NCBI GenBank assembly: GCA_045600585.1
Contig: JAZRYE010000038.1
Span: 1-32,427 of the forward strand
DNA from: JAZRYE01 sp045600585
Lineage (GTDB): Bacteria; Bacillota_I; Bacilli_A; RFN20; CAG-826
Reading direction: 5' to 3'
DNA: 32,427 nucleotides
Of the stretch, positions 1-8,146 are shown in pieces. The position numbers and the translations under genes are program-made. The notes beneath the pieces are model-generated. The model was not told where the DNA came from and did no database searches. It worked only from the letters and a program-made list of their open reading frames with translations. The stretch's first letter is position 1. Every line of letters starts with the position of its first letter.

Positions 1-1
1 G

Positions 2-85
2 AATGACAAGGTTAGAATATTTTTAGAAAAAGCGGTTAAAAATAGAACTATTTTGAGATATAGAGATGCAATAAAGAAAAAGTAA
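2..85 (+). CDS. C-terminal tail of an unidentified protein (cut by window start)
   Basis: An open frame runs from base 2 to a TAA at 83-85 and gives 27 charged, lysine-rich residues ending in A-I-K-K-K, which looks like a protein C-terminus. The start lies outside the window, so the product cannot be named. The stop codon sits inside the 81-99 hairpin, as terminators often do. It may be chance, since the stretch is short. Confidence 0.25.
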   Translation, partial: NDKVRIFLEKAVKNRTILRYRDAIKKK

Positions 86-99
86 GACATAGTCTTACT
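81..99. other. 8-bp hairpin overlapping the upstream stop codon
   Basis: AGTAAGAC (81-88) and GTCTTACT (92-99) form a perfect 8-bp stem with a 3-nt loop. On the + strand no T tract follows. On the - strand the stem is followed by TTTTTCTTT, so it reads better as a terminator for - strand transcription or as a weak 3' end for the upstream gene. Confidence 0.4.
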
Positions 100-145
100 G
101 TTCAACATCTTTATCACTCACCTGCAAATATGGATATTTTCAATT

Positions 146-171
146 ATTCGATTAGAAAAGTGTTATCGAAT
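146..171. repeat. Inverted repeat ATTCGAT / ATCGAAT before the flavodoxin remnant
   Basis: ATTCGAT (146-152) and ATCGAAT (165-171) are perfect inverted 7-mers with a 12-nt spacer, 25 bp before the ATG of the flavodoxin remnant. The layout would suit a dimeric repressor site, but no regulator gene is visible and this may be chance in AT-rich DNA. Confidence 0.25.
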
Positions 172-195
172 GAACTAAATTTATTAAGGATTGAT

Positions 196-650
196 ATGGA
201 CAAGAAATTGTTTATTTACTATTCAAATAGTGGAAATGGCGATACGCTTGTTACTTATTTAAATGCAAAGGGTTTGATACTATTAAAATCGAACCTAAAA
301 AATATTTAGGAAAATTATCCTTCATTCACTTTATGAAAGGAGGATTTTTAGCGAGCATTAATCATAAATCAAATAATAAACAATTAAATAATAATTTAAC
401 TGAATGTTTCAAAGCTATTATTGGATTGTCAATTTAGAATGCTAAATTTGCTTGTCCAATTAACACAGTTTTAGCAAATTTTGATTTGACAAAAGTTTGC
501 AATCTTTCATTCGTTTTATATAGTGGAAGTGGAACTTGCAAAAAGGCTGTCAAAAAGATTAATAAGTTTTATCCAACCGCTAAAATCGTTTTACTAATAG
601 AACCAAAATCAAACGTTGAAGAACTTACAAAACTAAACCAACTCTCCTAA
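196..650 (+). pseudogene. Flavodoxin-like protein, frameshifted and amber-interrupted
   Basis: Starting at ATG 196, with AAGGA at 186-190 as ribosome site, the frame reads MDKKLFIYYSNSGNGD, a flavodoxin N-terminal strand and FMN phosphate-loop region. Near 271-273 one base is missing: reading resumes one frame over as F-D-T-I-K-I-E-P. At 435-437 a TAG stands where the family normally has Trp, in the context ...G-L-S-I-[stop]-N-A-K-F-A-C-P-I-N (compare the usual S/T-P-I-W-N); a TGG to TAG change explains it. The same frame continues through F-V-L-Y-S-G-S-G to TAA at 648-650. Total coding length is about 150 codons, normal for a small Firmicutes flavodoxin. Two independent lesions make a true pseudogene more likely than a sequencing error. 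No function is expected. Confidence 0.8.
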
Positions 651-737
651 CAAATAAACATAAATTTCAATTAAATATTTTTATTATTAATATTTAACTA
701 CAATCTTTTCTATACAACATAAATTTTAATAATTTAT

Positions 738-766
738 TTATAAATCAGTTTCTTTCACATATAATG
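738..766 (+). promoter_or_regulatory. Candidate promoter of the gdpP operon
   Basis: A perfect TATAAT lies at 761-766 with a weak -35 (TTTATA, 738-743) at 17-bp spacing. Transcription would start near 773, giving a leader of about 11 nt with GGTGAT as a poor Shine-Dalgarno match before ATG 784. The rest of 651-737 is AT-rich and holds nothing I recognise. Confidence 0.5.
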
Positions 767-783
767 TTAAGCGGTGATGAATT

Positions 784-2826
784 ATGGGAAAAACAATTAA
801 AAGAATTAAAACTTTTGTCGCTATGATTACAATAATTCAAGCGATATTAATCGCAGTATTTTTAATACTGTACTTTTTAAACTTATTTGATTTAGCAAGC
901 AAAATATTACCTGAGTATGTAGTTATTGGAGCATCTTCTATTGTTTTCATTAACTGTATTTTCTTAATGATTGCTTCAAGAAGAATTAGCTCATTAAGAC
1001 AGAAAACTGATTTACATGCTGCTGAAGTTATTGGTAGTGACGTTCAAGAAGCATATAACTTTGCTATGCTTGGTTTAGCTATTACAGATGATTCATATAA
1101 TGTCATTTGGACAAATGGCTTATTCATGGAACGTCATATTGAAATTATTGATACCAATATCCTTGAATGGCAAACTGATTTAAATCAATTAACTAACGAC
1201 GCTATCAACAATGATTCATCCGTTAAAATTAACGTTAATAACTGCTATTACGAAGTAAAATTTGTTAAAGATGCTGGGTTATGGATCTTTAAAGATATTA
1301 CTGACTTTGAATTAGATGAAGCCACTATTAAAAATAGAGCTCCAGTTGTTGGTGTTCTTTCTATTGATAACTATGAGGAAGCTTTCTCTGGTCAAGACGA
1401 CTTCAACGATACAGCTACTAAAGTTAAAGGCTTAATCTTTTCTTATATGAAAGAATATGGAGTTCTTTTAAGAAGATTAAAAAATAATCAATATACAATG
1501 CTTTGCACATATGAAAATTTTGCAAAGATGAAAGAAGATAAATTCTCCATCCTTGATAAAGTTAGAGAGCTCTCTAGAAACCAAGATATCCCATTAACAT
1601 TATCTATTGGTATTGCTCATGACTTTAATGACTTTATTCGTTTAAACGAATTAGCATTTGACTGTTTGAACTCTGCATTATCTCGTGGTGGTGACCAAGT
1701 TGTCGTTAATAGATATGGTAGTGACTACGAATATTATGGCGGTAACACTGTTGCTCAAGAAAAGAGAAATGGTGTTGAAGTTAGATTAAAAGCTGACTCA
1801 TATTTAAAGCTTATGGGTAAAGCTAGCAATATCTTAGTAATGGGCCATACATTCATGGATATGGATGCATTAGGCGCATGCTTAGGTATTAAAGCAATGG
1901 CGGATAGAGTTGGAGTTCCTGCTCAACTCGTCGTTGATATGAAAGCAACTGAAAGTAAGACTAGACTTGCTTTAACTTCTTCTTTCCCAAAAGAAACATT
2001 ATCAAAAATGGTTGTTACTCCTAAAGACGCTGAAGGAAAGATTCAACCAAATACTTTATTAGTAGTAGTTGATGTTAATAATCCAAGAAATGTTATGGCG
2101 CCTTCTTTATTAGACAAAGTCAGCAAAATCATTGTTATTGATCACCATAGACAAGGTGAAGAACATATTGAAAGAACAATCGACTCAACAGTTGATCCAT
2201 CAGCTTCTTCATCATGTGAATTAATTGCAAAATATATCAAGTTATCATCAATTAACCCTAGAATTGAACTTCCATCTTCTTTTGCAACAATTATGCTCTC
2301 AGGTATTTTTCTTGATAGTAAAAACTATAAGAGTAAAAGTACTGGTTTAAGAACGTTCGAAGCTTCATCTATTCTTAAAGAATATGGAGCAGATGTTACT
2401 GCTGCTGACGACTTCTTGAAAGAAGACTTCGAAGAATATCTAGCTATCAGTACTATCATCGATAATATGAAACACCCATTTTATGGAGTTTCTACAGCAA
2501 TAGCTGGTGATGGTAATTATGAAGATGCTTTAATTTCTAAAGCTGCAGATATGTGCTTATCATTCAAAGGTGTTCATATGTCATTTATCATTGGCAGAAA
2601 CCAAAATGGTGTAACCAAAATCTCAGGTCGTAGTGATGGTACGATTTCTGTACAACTAATTATGGAAAAATTAGGTAACGGCGGAGGACACTTAACTGCT
2701 GCTGCTTCCTATTTTGATAGAAACACACCAGAAGAAGCTGAAAGTGCATTATTAAATGTTCTTAAGAATTATCTTGATGACGCACGTGCAACAACAGCAG
2801 GACAAAAATCTGTCGGGGAGGATTAA
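784..2826 (+). CDS. gdpP: Cyclic-di-AMP phosphodiesterase GdpP (YybT family)
   Basis: This membrane-bound enzyme hydrolyses c-di-AMP to pApA and so sets potassium, osmotic and cell-wall homeostasis. The order is the family's: two transmembrane segments (about residues 12-33 and 45-65), a PAS-like domain (about 86-170), a degenerate GGDEF domain (about 187-310), then DHH and DHHA1 domains. Manganese-binding motifs are visible: H355-x3-D-M-D361, the D453-H454-H455 triad and G-G-G-H ending at residue 636. At 680 residues it is close to the usual 655-665. The GGDEF domain lacks an intact catalytic signature, as in all GdpP. It heads the conserved gdpP-rplI-dnaB block, and its last codons carry the ribosome site for rplI. 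Confidence 0.95.
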   Translation: MGKTIKRIKTFVAMITIIQAILIAVFLILYFLNLFDLASKILPEYVVIGASSIVFINCIFLMIASRRISSLRQKTDLHAAEVIGSDVQEAYNFAMLGLAITDDSYNVIWTNGLFMERHIEIIDTNILEWQTDLNQLTNDAINNDSSVKINVNNCYYEVKFVKDAGLWIFKDITDFELDEATIKNRAPVVGVLSIDNYEEAFSGQDDFNDTATKVKGLIFSYMKEYGVLLRRLKNNQYTMLCTYENFAKMKEDKFSILDKVRELSRNQDIPLTLSIGIAHDFNDFIRLNELAFDCLNSALSRGGDQVVVNRYGSDYEYYGGNTVAQEKRNGVEVRLKADSYLKLMGKASNILVMGHTFMDMDALGACLGIKAMADRVGVPAQLVVDMKATESKTRLALTSSFPKETLSKMVVTPKDAEGKIQPNTLLVVVDVNNPRNVMAPSLLDKVSKIIVIDHHRQGEEHIERTIDSTVDPSASSSCELIAKYIKLSSINPRIELPSSFATIMLSGIFLDSKNYKSKSTGLRTFEASSILKEYGADVTAADDFLKEDFEEYLAISTIIDNMKHPFYGVSTAIAGDGNYEDALISKAADMCLSFKGVHMSFIIGRNQNGVTKISGRSDGTISVQLIMEKLGNGGGHLTAAASYFDRNTPEEAESALLNVLKNYLDDARATTAGQKSVGED

Positions 2827-2828
2827 TT

Positions 2829-3281
2829 ATGAAAGTTATTTTATTGAAAGATGTTAAAAACGTCGGCAAAAAAGATCAAATTGTCGAAGTAAGCGATGGC
2901 TATGCTCAAAACTTCTTATTTCCTCGTCGACTTGCAGTTCAAATGACTAAAGGTTCAAAGGATGTTTTAGATAAACAACAAGAACAAGCAAGAATTGAAG
3001 AAGAAAACAAGAAAGCACAAGCTCTTGAATTAAAAGAAAAATTAAAAAGCATCACAGTCGAATTCCGTGTAAAAACTGGTAAAGAAGGCAAGATGTTTGG
3101 CTCAATTTCTTTAAAACAAGTTGAAGAAGAAATGAAAAAACAATATGGCTTAACAATTGATAAACGTAAGTTCGTTGATAAAGGAACATTAGATAACGCT
3201 GGTTATCATCATTTAAAGATTGAATTACATAAAGGCGTTATTGGTGAAGTTAATGTCCATATTTCTGAGGAAGGGAAATAG
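2829..3281 (+). CDS. rplI: 50S ribosomal protein L9
   Basis: L9 binds 23S rRNA near the base of the L1 stalk and helps keep reading frame. The N-terminal lobe begins MKVILLKDVKNVGKKDQ and contains the family's G-Y-A-x-N-F-L-F-P-R segment (residues 24-33). A long charged connecting helix (about 42-75) and a C-terminal RNA-binding lobe follow. The length of 150 residues is typical. A GGGGAGG ribosome site at 2815-2821 lies inside the end of gdpP, two bases separate the genes, and the gene precedes dnaB as in Bacillus. Confidence 0.96.
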   Translation: MKVILLKDVKNVGKKDQIVEVSDGYAQNFLFPRRLAVQMTKGSKDVLDKQQEQARIEEENKKAQALELKEKLKSITVEFRVKTGKEGKMFGSISLKQVEEEMKKQYGLTIDKRKFVDKGTLDNAGYHHLKIELHKGVIGEVNVHISEEGK

Positions 3282-3283
3282 TT

Positions 3284-4798
3284 ATGGCGGAATCAAAAGG
3301 AAAATCCACAAAAAAAGCAACTAATAATCTTCCTTATAATAAGCAAGCAGAGCAAGCTGTATTAGGAAGTGCAATGCTTTCTGCTGATGCCTTATATGAT
3401 GTCCTTTCTCAATTAGAAGAAGAAGACTTCTTTGAAGGAAAACATCAGATCATCTATAGATGTTTAAGAGCAATCACTGCTCGAGGTGTTGATGTTGATA
3501 CTCTTACAGTTACTGAAGAGTTAATGAATATTAAGGAACTTGAAAACATTGGTAACGTTGAATATTTGATGCAATGTTGTGACTCTATGGTTGCATTATC
3601 TGCACTTAAGTTTTATATCGATATCGTAAGAGACCAATCTGTTTTAAGAAAACTTTTAATTACTTGTAGAGATATTGATAAATCATATTTAACTCAAGAA
3701 ATTGATAATGTTAATGATTTCGTTGCTAAAGCAGAAGAAAATATCAAGCTTGCTACTGAAAGAAGAAGATCAAGTGAATTTAGGGGAACTAAAGAAGTTT
3801 CAGAAGCTGTTCAACTTCAATTAAATAAACCACTTGTCTCTGGTGAAGATGGCTGTATTGGTTTAACAACTGGATACAAAAGACTTAACACATTAACTCA
3901 AGGCTTCCAAAAAGGAAATATGATTGTTATTGCTGCTCGTCCTTCTGTTGGTAAAACAGCGCTAGCCCTTAACTTTGCTTATCAAGCCGCAGTTAGAACT
4001 AAAACAACAGTTGGCATTTTTTCATTAGAAATGCCTAGTGAACAATTAGTTAGACGTTTAATTGGCTCTAAAAGTGGTGTTAATTTAAGAAAAATTCAAT
4101 CAGGCGAATTGAACGACTTTGAAAAAGCAAAAATTGCTTCTGCAATTAAAGAAGTTTCAAGTGCATCAATTTATATTGATGATACTCCTGGTTTAAAAAT
4201 GATGGACATTTTAGCCCAATCACGTAAATTACAAGCTGCCCATCCTGATTTAGGATTAATTGTTATCGACTATTTAGGCTTAGTTGAAATGGGTAGTGGA
4301 GGTAAAGGAAGCGACTCTCGTCAAGAAGAAGTTCGTAAGATTTCTTTAGGTGTTAAAAACTTAGCAAGAGAATTAGATATCCCTGTTATTGTCTTGTCAC
4401 AATTATCCCGTGACGTTGAAAAACGTGGTGATAATAAACGTCCTATGTTATCTGACTTAAGAGATTCTGGTTCCATTGAACAAGACGCGGACGTTGTTAT
4501 GCTTTTATATAGAGGCGACTATTACCAAAATCAAAAGAAAGATGAATTAGGAAACAAAAAAGCCAAGGATTTAACCGATGAACAAAAGGGTAATGCTTGG
4601 AAGAATAAGCGCACTGAAGATTTAACTGCTTCTTTGCCAAATGAAGCAAGCTATGTTGAAGTTAACGTAGCTAAAAATAGAAATGGTCAAACAGGTACTG
4701 TTTCTCTTATCTTCTATAAACAATTTGGTTTATTTGATGAACCAAGTGATGAATGGATTGCTGAAATGGAAAAGCTCCAAAGAGGCGGACTTGATTAA
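3284..4798 (+). CDS. dnaB: Replicative DNA helicase DnaB (DnaC in Bacillus)
   Basis: This hexameric helicase unwinds DNA ahead of the replication fork. The N-terminal domain starts at about residue 15 (L-P-Y-N-K-Q-A-E-Q-A-V-L-G). The RecA-like domain has Walker A A-R-P-S-V-G-K-T with Lys224, the phrase F-S-L-E-M-P, Walker B L-I-V-I-D-Y at about 324-329, the S-Q-L-S-R segment and the D-S-G-S-I-E-Q-D-A-D motif. At 504 residues it is about 50 longer than usual: between D-Y-Y and V-E-V-N-V-A-K-N-R-N-G there is a lysine-rich insertion of about 34 residues. Two bases separate it from rplI, and its ribosome site lies inside rplI. Confidence 0.96.
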   Translation: MAESKGKSTKKATNNLPYNKQAEQAVLGSAMLSADALYDVLSQLEEEDFFEGKHQIIYRCLRAITARGVDVDTLTVTEELMNIKELENIGNVEYLMQCCDSMVALSALKFYIDIVRDQSVLRKLLITCRDIDKSYLTQEIDNVNDFVAKAEENIKLATERRRSSEFRGTKEVSEAVQLQLNKPLVSGEDGCIGLTTGYKRLNTLTQGFQKGNMIVIAARPSVGKTALALNFAYQAAVRTKTTVGIFSLEMPSEQLVRRLIGSKSGVNLRKIQSGELNDFEKAKIASAIKEVSSASIYIDDTPGLKMMDILAQSRKLQAAHPDLGLIVIDYLGLVEMGSGGKGSDSRQEEVRKISLGVKNLARELDIPVIVLSQLSRDVEKRGDNKRPMLSDLRDSGSIEQDADVVMLLYRGDYYQNQKKDELGNKKAKDLTDEQKGNAWKNKRTEDLTASLPNEASYVEVNVAKNRNGQTGTVSLIFYKQFGLFDEPSDEWIAEMEKLQRGGLD

Positions 4799-4803
4799 TT
4801 AAA

Positions 4804-5559
4804 ATGTATTTCAATGTTATTGCATCCGGTAGTAAAGGTAATGCAACTATCTTAATTCATAAAAATACAAGAATACTCATTGATATGGGTATTTCTTTAT
4901 GTCGCCTTGAAGAAGGATTAAAAGAAGTTAATCTTAAAGTGGAAGATATTGACGCGGCAGTATTTACACATAATCACTGCGATCATATAAACGGAATTAA
5001 ATATCTTTCTCCAAAGATTATGTATGGTCTAGAAAGGACTTTACCATCTTCTTTATCAAATATTTGTAATCTCTATGAACCTTTTAATATCAAAGATATT
5101 GAAATTACCCCAATAAAGACGAGCCATGACGCGAAAAACCCTTGTGGTTATATCTTTAAGGCAGATGGTGAGAAACTCGCTTATATGACCGATACGGGTG
5201 TATTTCTTGAAGAGACTTTGCCTTATGTTAAAAACCCAACTTATTTAATCATTGAAAGCAATCATGATATAAAGATGCTCCTACATACAAAAAGAACATT
5301 TGAACTAAAACAAAGAATTATGTCAGATGTTGGCCACTTATGTAATGAAGATAGTGCAATAGCAACTTGTTCAATCATTGGCCCTGATACAAAAGAAATT
5401 GTTTTAGCCCATTTATCAGAAGAAGCTAATACTCCAGAACTTGCAATAGAAGCGTATAAGAAAATATTTAAGCATTTTCATAAGAATTACGATAAATATT
5501 TAATTAGATGTGCTTCTCAAAGAGTTTCTTTGTTAGGAGGTAACATAGATGAAAATTAA
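4804..5559 (+). CDS. walJ: Metallo-beta-lactamase-fold hydrolase, WalJ/YycJ family
   Basis: This is a small MBL-fold protein of the YycJ/WalJ group, proposed to act as a nuclease in DNA metabolism and cell-wall coordination. The fold starts with A-S-G-S-K-G-N-A-T (residues 7-15). The zinc motif is T-H-N-H-C-D-H with H56, H58, D60 and H61, followed by G-H-L-C-N (the third metal site) and V-L-A-H-L-S near the end. The phrase I-I-E-S-N-H-D is typical of this subfamily. The length of 251 residues is slightly short of the usual 255-265. Its last 11 bases overlap rlmH. Ribosome-site complementarity is weak, so translation may depend on dnaB. Confidence 0.88.
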   Translation: MYFNVIASGSKGNATILIHKNTRILIDMGISLCRLEEGLKEVNLKVEDIDAAVFTHNHCDHINGIKYLSPKIMYGLERTLPSSLSNICNLYEPFNIKDIEITPIKTSHDAKNPCGYIFKADGEKLAYMTDTGVFLEETLPYVKNPTYLIIESNHDIKMLLHTKRTFELKQRIMSDVGHLCNEDSAIATCSIIGPDTKEIVLAHLSEEANTPELAIEAYKKIFKHFHKNYDKYLIRCASQRVSLLGGNIDEN

Positions 5560-6028
5560 ATTATTTGTCATCGGTAAGATAAAAGAAAACTATCTTAAAG
5601 AAGGCATTAAGGAATATTTATCTCGAATTAAGCCATATGCTTCAATTGAAATAATTGAAGTTAACGATGAACCTGTTAAAGATAATCCTTCTAATGCAGA
5701 GATTGAAATTGTTAAAAATAAAGAAGGCGAAAAGATATTAAAACTTCTTAAACCTAGTGACTATTTAATATCATTAGATTTAAACAAGAAACAATTCACA
5801 TCGCCGGAATTTGCTAAATATCTAGATAATAAATTTGTTGCTGGTGGTTCATCTATATCATTCGTTATTGGTGGATCATATGGATTAAGCGATGCTTTAA
5901 AAAGTCGAAGCAATGATTCTATATCATTATCAAATATGACTTTCTTACATCAAATGACAAGATTAATCCTCTTGGAACAAATTTATCGAGCATTTAAAAT
6001 TAATAGAAATGAGGTATACCACAAATGA
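5549..6028 (+). CDS. rlmH: 23S rRNA (pseudouridine1915-N3)-methyltransferase RlmH
   Basis: RlmH is a SPOUT-family methyltransferase that methylates pseudouridine 1915 in helix 69 of 23S rRNA, using S-adenosylmethionine. The knot region is clear: F-V-I-G-G-S-Y-G-L at about 106-114, the conserved M-T-F-L-H-Q-M-T-R-L-I-L-L-E-Q-I-Y-R-A stretch and the C-terminal Y-H-K. The 159 residues match the family. An AGGAGG at 5535-5540 sits 8 nt before the ATG. The gene overlaps walJ by 11 nt and the next gene by 4 (ATGA). Its TGA stop shows that TGA is not read as tryptophan. Confidence 0.96.
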   Translation: MKIKLFVIGKIKENYLKEGIKEYLSRIKPYASIEIIEVNDEPVKDNPSNAEIEIVKNKEGEKILKLLKPSDYLISLDLNKKQFTSPEFAKYLDNKFVAGGSSISFVIGGSYGLSDALKSRSNDSISLSNMTFLHQMTRLILLEQIYRAFKINRNEVYHK

Positions 6029-6366
6029 CATATCCAGAGTTTGAACAATATAAAGTATTAAAAGATAACAACAATCCATTCTGTACATTATATGAGATGG
6101 AAGATGGTGCTAGATTCTATCTTGAACCAGTATTCTATACTCAATTAAAAGGTTTCAAAGAAAGAATCACTGAAGAAGAATATAATTCTATTATTAATAG
6201 GATGAAAGAAGTGGCAAAAAAGAATAGAAGAGTTGTCTTTACTGGAAGCTTTGAATTTCCTCAAACAGAAGTTGAAGATTATATCTTCTTAGAAGTTACT
6301 GATATCACTGATCCTCTTCAAATATATGTTGAAGACAAATCACGTGGTAGTGATTATGGAGATTAA
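6025..6366 (+). CDS. Small soluble protein of unknown function
   Basis: I do not recognise this 113-residue protein. It is acidic, has no signal or membrane segment, and seems to mix helix and strand. It carries a mid-protein basic patch K-K-N-R-R-V-V-F and an acidic C-terminus. The start codon overlaps the rlmH stop (ATGA) and a GAGG lies just upstream, so it is translationally coupled and closes the operon. Position suggests a housekeeping role, but nothing in the sequence names one. Confidence 0.8.
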   Translation: MTYPEFEQYKVLKDNNNPFCTLYEMEDGARFYLEPVFYTQLKGFKERITEEEYNSIINRMKEVAKKNRRVVFTGSFEFPQTEVEDYIFLEVTDITDPLQIYVEDKSRGSDYGD

Positions 6367-6393
6367 AAAAAGAAGCGCAGAGCTTCCTTTTTT
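6365..6393. terminator. Bidirectional terminator closing the gdpP operon
   Basis: GAAGC (6372-6376) pairs with GCTTC (6382-6386) around a 5-nt loop. A-rich DNA precedes and CTTTTTT follows, so it can work in both directions between the convergent genes ending at 6366 and 6408. Confidence 0.85.
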
Positions 6394-6407
6394 ATTGTTT
6401 GCATTTT

Positions 6408-6710
6408 TTATTTTTCTGATGCTTCTTTAACTTGAGCAAATTTTGCTAATGCTTGTTTTTCTAAGTCTTTGCCAATTTGTGTAATTGTTTCGTTAATTTG
6501 CTTAGAACATAATGCTAAATCTGAATCGATAATGCCGTCTTTAATTGCGTTTAAGAGAATGTAATTAGTGACATCTGCTTGAACCATTTTAGCATAAGCA
6601 CCGAAATTGTCTTTAATTGCTTTATTAATTACTGGTAATAATTCATTAAGCATTTTTTGTGTTCTTTCATCTTTTTTAATTTGAACTAATTTTTGTTCTT
6701 GGTTTGTCAT
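6408..6710 (-). CDS. Small helical protein of unknown function
   Basis: This 100-residue protein is almost all helix-forming, rich in K, Q, A and E, with no signal peptide or cysteine cluster (one Cys). It reads MTNQEQKLVQIKKDERTQ at its start and ends in K-E-A-S-E-K. No family is recognised. AAAGGAG at 6721-6727 is a good ribosome site and a full promoter lies upstream, so it is probably an independent expressed gene, monocistronic and ended by the shared terminator at 6365-6393. Confidence 0.75.
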   Translation of the reverse strand: MTNQEQKLVQIKKDERTQKMLNELLPVINKAIKDNFGAYAKMVQADVTNYILLNAIKDGIIDSDLALCSKQINETITQIGKDLEKQALAKFAQVKEASEK

Positions 6711-6736
6711 ATAAATAAACTCCTTTGTCGGGCTTT

Positions 6737-6764
6737 ATTATATATGTTGATTTTTTAATTACAA
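6737..6764 (-). promoter_or_regulatory. Promoter of the 6408-6710 gene
   Basis: On the - strand TTGTAA (6759-6764) and TATAAT (6737-6742) are 16 bp apart. Transcription would start near 6730, leaving a leader of about 20 nt that contains the AAAGGAG site. Confidence 0.7.
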
Positions 6765-6778
6765 ATTTGCTTGCCTAT

Positions 6779-6830
6779 TAAAATGCTCTTTCTTTATTTC
6801 TATAGAAATAAAAACTAATGAAGCATTTTA
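6779..6830. repeat. Nested palindrome in the 6711-6975 gap
   Basis: A perfect 20-bp palindrome, TTTATTTCTATAGAAATAAA (6793-6812), is enclosed by a second inverted pair, TAAAATGCT (6779-6787) and AGCATTTTA (6822-6830). The structure lies just upstream of the promoter of the 6408 gene. It could be an operator, or it could form a cruciform or RNA stem. No T tract follows, so it is not an obvious terminator. The remainder of the gap to 6928 shows nothing I can name. Confidence 0.55.
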
Positions 6831-6928
6831 GTCCAGAATGAAAAGTTACGATTTGTTCTAATATTTTTGATTAATTTCAATTTTAATAAGTTTTTTACAC
6901 TCTTTATGATTTTGTCAAAATTTGTCTA

Positions 6929-6953
6929 TAAAAAAACTAAGGGATTACCTTAG
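6929..6953 (-). terminator. Terminator of the 6976-8073 gene
   Basis: CTAAGG (6937-6942) pairs with CCTTAG (6948-6953) around a 5-nt loop. On the - strand it is followed by a run of seven T (complement of 6930-6936). Confidence 0.8.
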
Positions 6954-6975
6954 CTTTTTAAGTTTTTAATTATCT

Positions 6976-8073
6976 TTACATTTGTGGTCTTAATTGCTTC
7001 ATTGACATCCACATTGTTCTTAAACCTAATAAGATAATGAAGAACATCATTGCATATTGACTCATTAAGAATCCAAGAATCATAGCTAATAAGCCTGGTG
7101 CTAAACATGCATATGCTTCAATACCTAAGCAAGTATGGAACTTGAGATAATTGAACATGTTACGTTTACCACGTGTTAATAAGAAGATTAATAATCCCAT
7201 GAATAATGCAAGGACAACATAGATTCCTAAATAGATGCCTGTAGAACTCCAGAAGTAAACGTTCTTTTGTCTTAAGAAGCATGCATTGAATACGTCACCC
7301 CAAGCATTTTCAACTTCTTCGCAATAAGCTTTATTTGAAGCAATTTGTTGTTCAACTGGTAATTCGCTAGAAGTAACTGTTTCAATTAATTTGAAACCAA
7401 CTTGTGTTTTTGTCCAGTCACTACCAGAATAACTTGCTGAAGCATTAGTAGTGGCATTCATTGTTTTGTTAATTGCATAGATACCATCTTTATATAAGAT
7501 GATATAACTTGGTAAATAGTATTTAGCAGTTTTTGATTCGTCGACATCGGCTGTTGCAGGATCATCTTCAACTTCTCCTTCAACGTGACCACCGATAACA
7601 TATTTTCTTGCTTCGATTGTTTCTACCATTTTAGAGATACTATTTTCACCTTGAGCTTTTTCTCTAGCAGTATAATAGATTTCAAAATCGATTTGATCTG
7701 TTACGGTATTAACATAAGAATAAATTGGCATTTCATCTCCAGTAGCACTTGCTTCAGGAGTGTATTCTGCATCATCTTTATAGGAAATGAGCTTATGATC
7801 ATTATTGACTGTAAATTCAAATCCTTTTTCTTTGAGATATAAAGATGCACTAGTAATCTTTGTTTCAAGTCCGTTCGTGGTGACATCAAGGAAAGAAGCA
7901 CCATATGTTTTACCTGATTGAACCATCAATGGGATAACAGGTAAGAAAACACCTAAGATAAATATAATAACGGCAATCCACCAAGGATTTTGTTTTGCTG
8001 AATCAATGGCAGCTTGGTTACTAACTAAAGACTTAAATGTTGATGATAATGTGTTTTTTGTTTCTTTTTTCAT
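6976..8073 (-). CDS. Membrane protein with a large extracytoplasmic domain, unknown function
   Basis: The 365-residue protein has one transmembrane segment at about 31-52 (W-W-I-A-V-I-I-F-I-L-G-V). A soluble domain of about 220 residues follows, then three hydrophobic segments at about 278-300, 318-337 and 338-356. The layout of one N-terminal helix, an extracytoplasmic domain and a C-terminal membrane bundle recalls DUF1189-type proteins, but the similarity is only general and I do not assign it. The soluble domain is acidic (E-G-E-V-E-D-D-P). The ribosome site is weak (GCGAG, about 9 nt before the ATG) and a TAAAAT box lies about 25 nt further up. It has its own terminator. Confidence 0.75.
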   Translation of the reverse strand: MKKETKNTLSSTFKSLVSNQAAIDSAKQNPWWIAVIIFILGVFLPVIPLMVQSGKTYGASFLDVTTNGLETKITSASLYLKEKGFEFTVNNDHKLISYKDDAEYTPEASATGDEMPIYSYVNTVTDQIDFEIYYTAREKAQGENSISKMVETIEARKYVIGGHVEGEVEDDPATADVDESKTAKYYLPSYIILYKDGIYAINKTMNATTNASASYSGSDWTKTQVGFKLIETVTSSELPVEQQIASNKAYCEEVENAWGDVFNACFLRQKNVYFWSSTGIYLGIYVVLALFMGLLIFLLTRGKRNMFNYLKFHTCLGIEAYACLAPGLLAMILGFLMSQYAMMFFIILLGLRTMWMSMKQLRPQM

Positions 8074-8111
8074 AGTAATTTCTCGCTTGACGTATATTTT
8101 AATTGAAAACC

Positions 8112-8131
8112 ATAAGTAAGTAAATACTTAT
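8112..8131 (-). terminator. Weak hairpin after the antiporter gene
   Basis: ATAAGTA (8112-8118) pairs with TACTTAT (8125-8131) with a 6-nt loop, 15 bases past the antiporter stop. On the - strand only GGTTTTC follows, so termination would be inefficient and some readthrough into the 6976-8073 gene is possible. Confidence 0.4.
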
Positions 8132-8146
8132 TGTTTTACACATATA

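Noticed and set aside
6025..6028. Possible TGA-as-tryptophan (Mycoplasma) code, suggested by low GC
   Set aside because: RlmH ends at its family-typical Y-H-K with TGA. Trp codons in the window's proteins are TGG.
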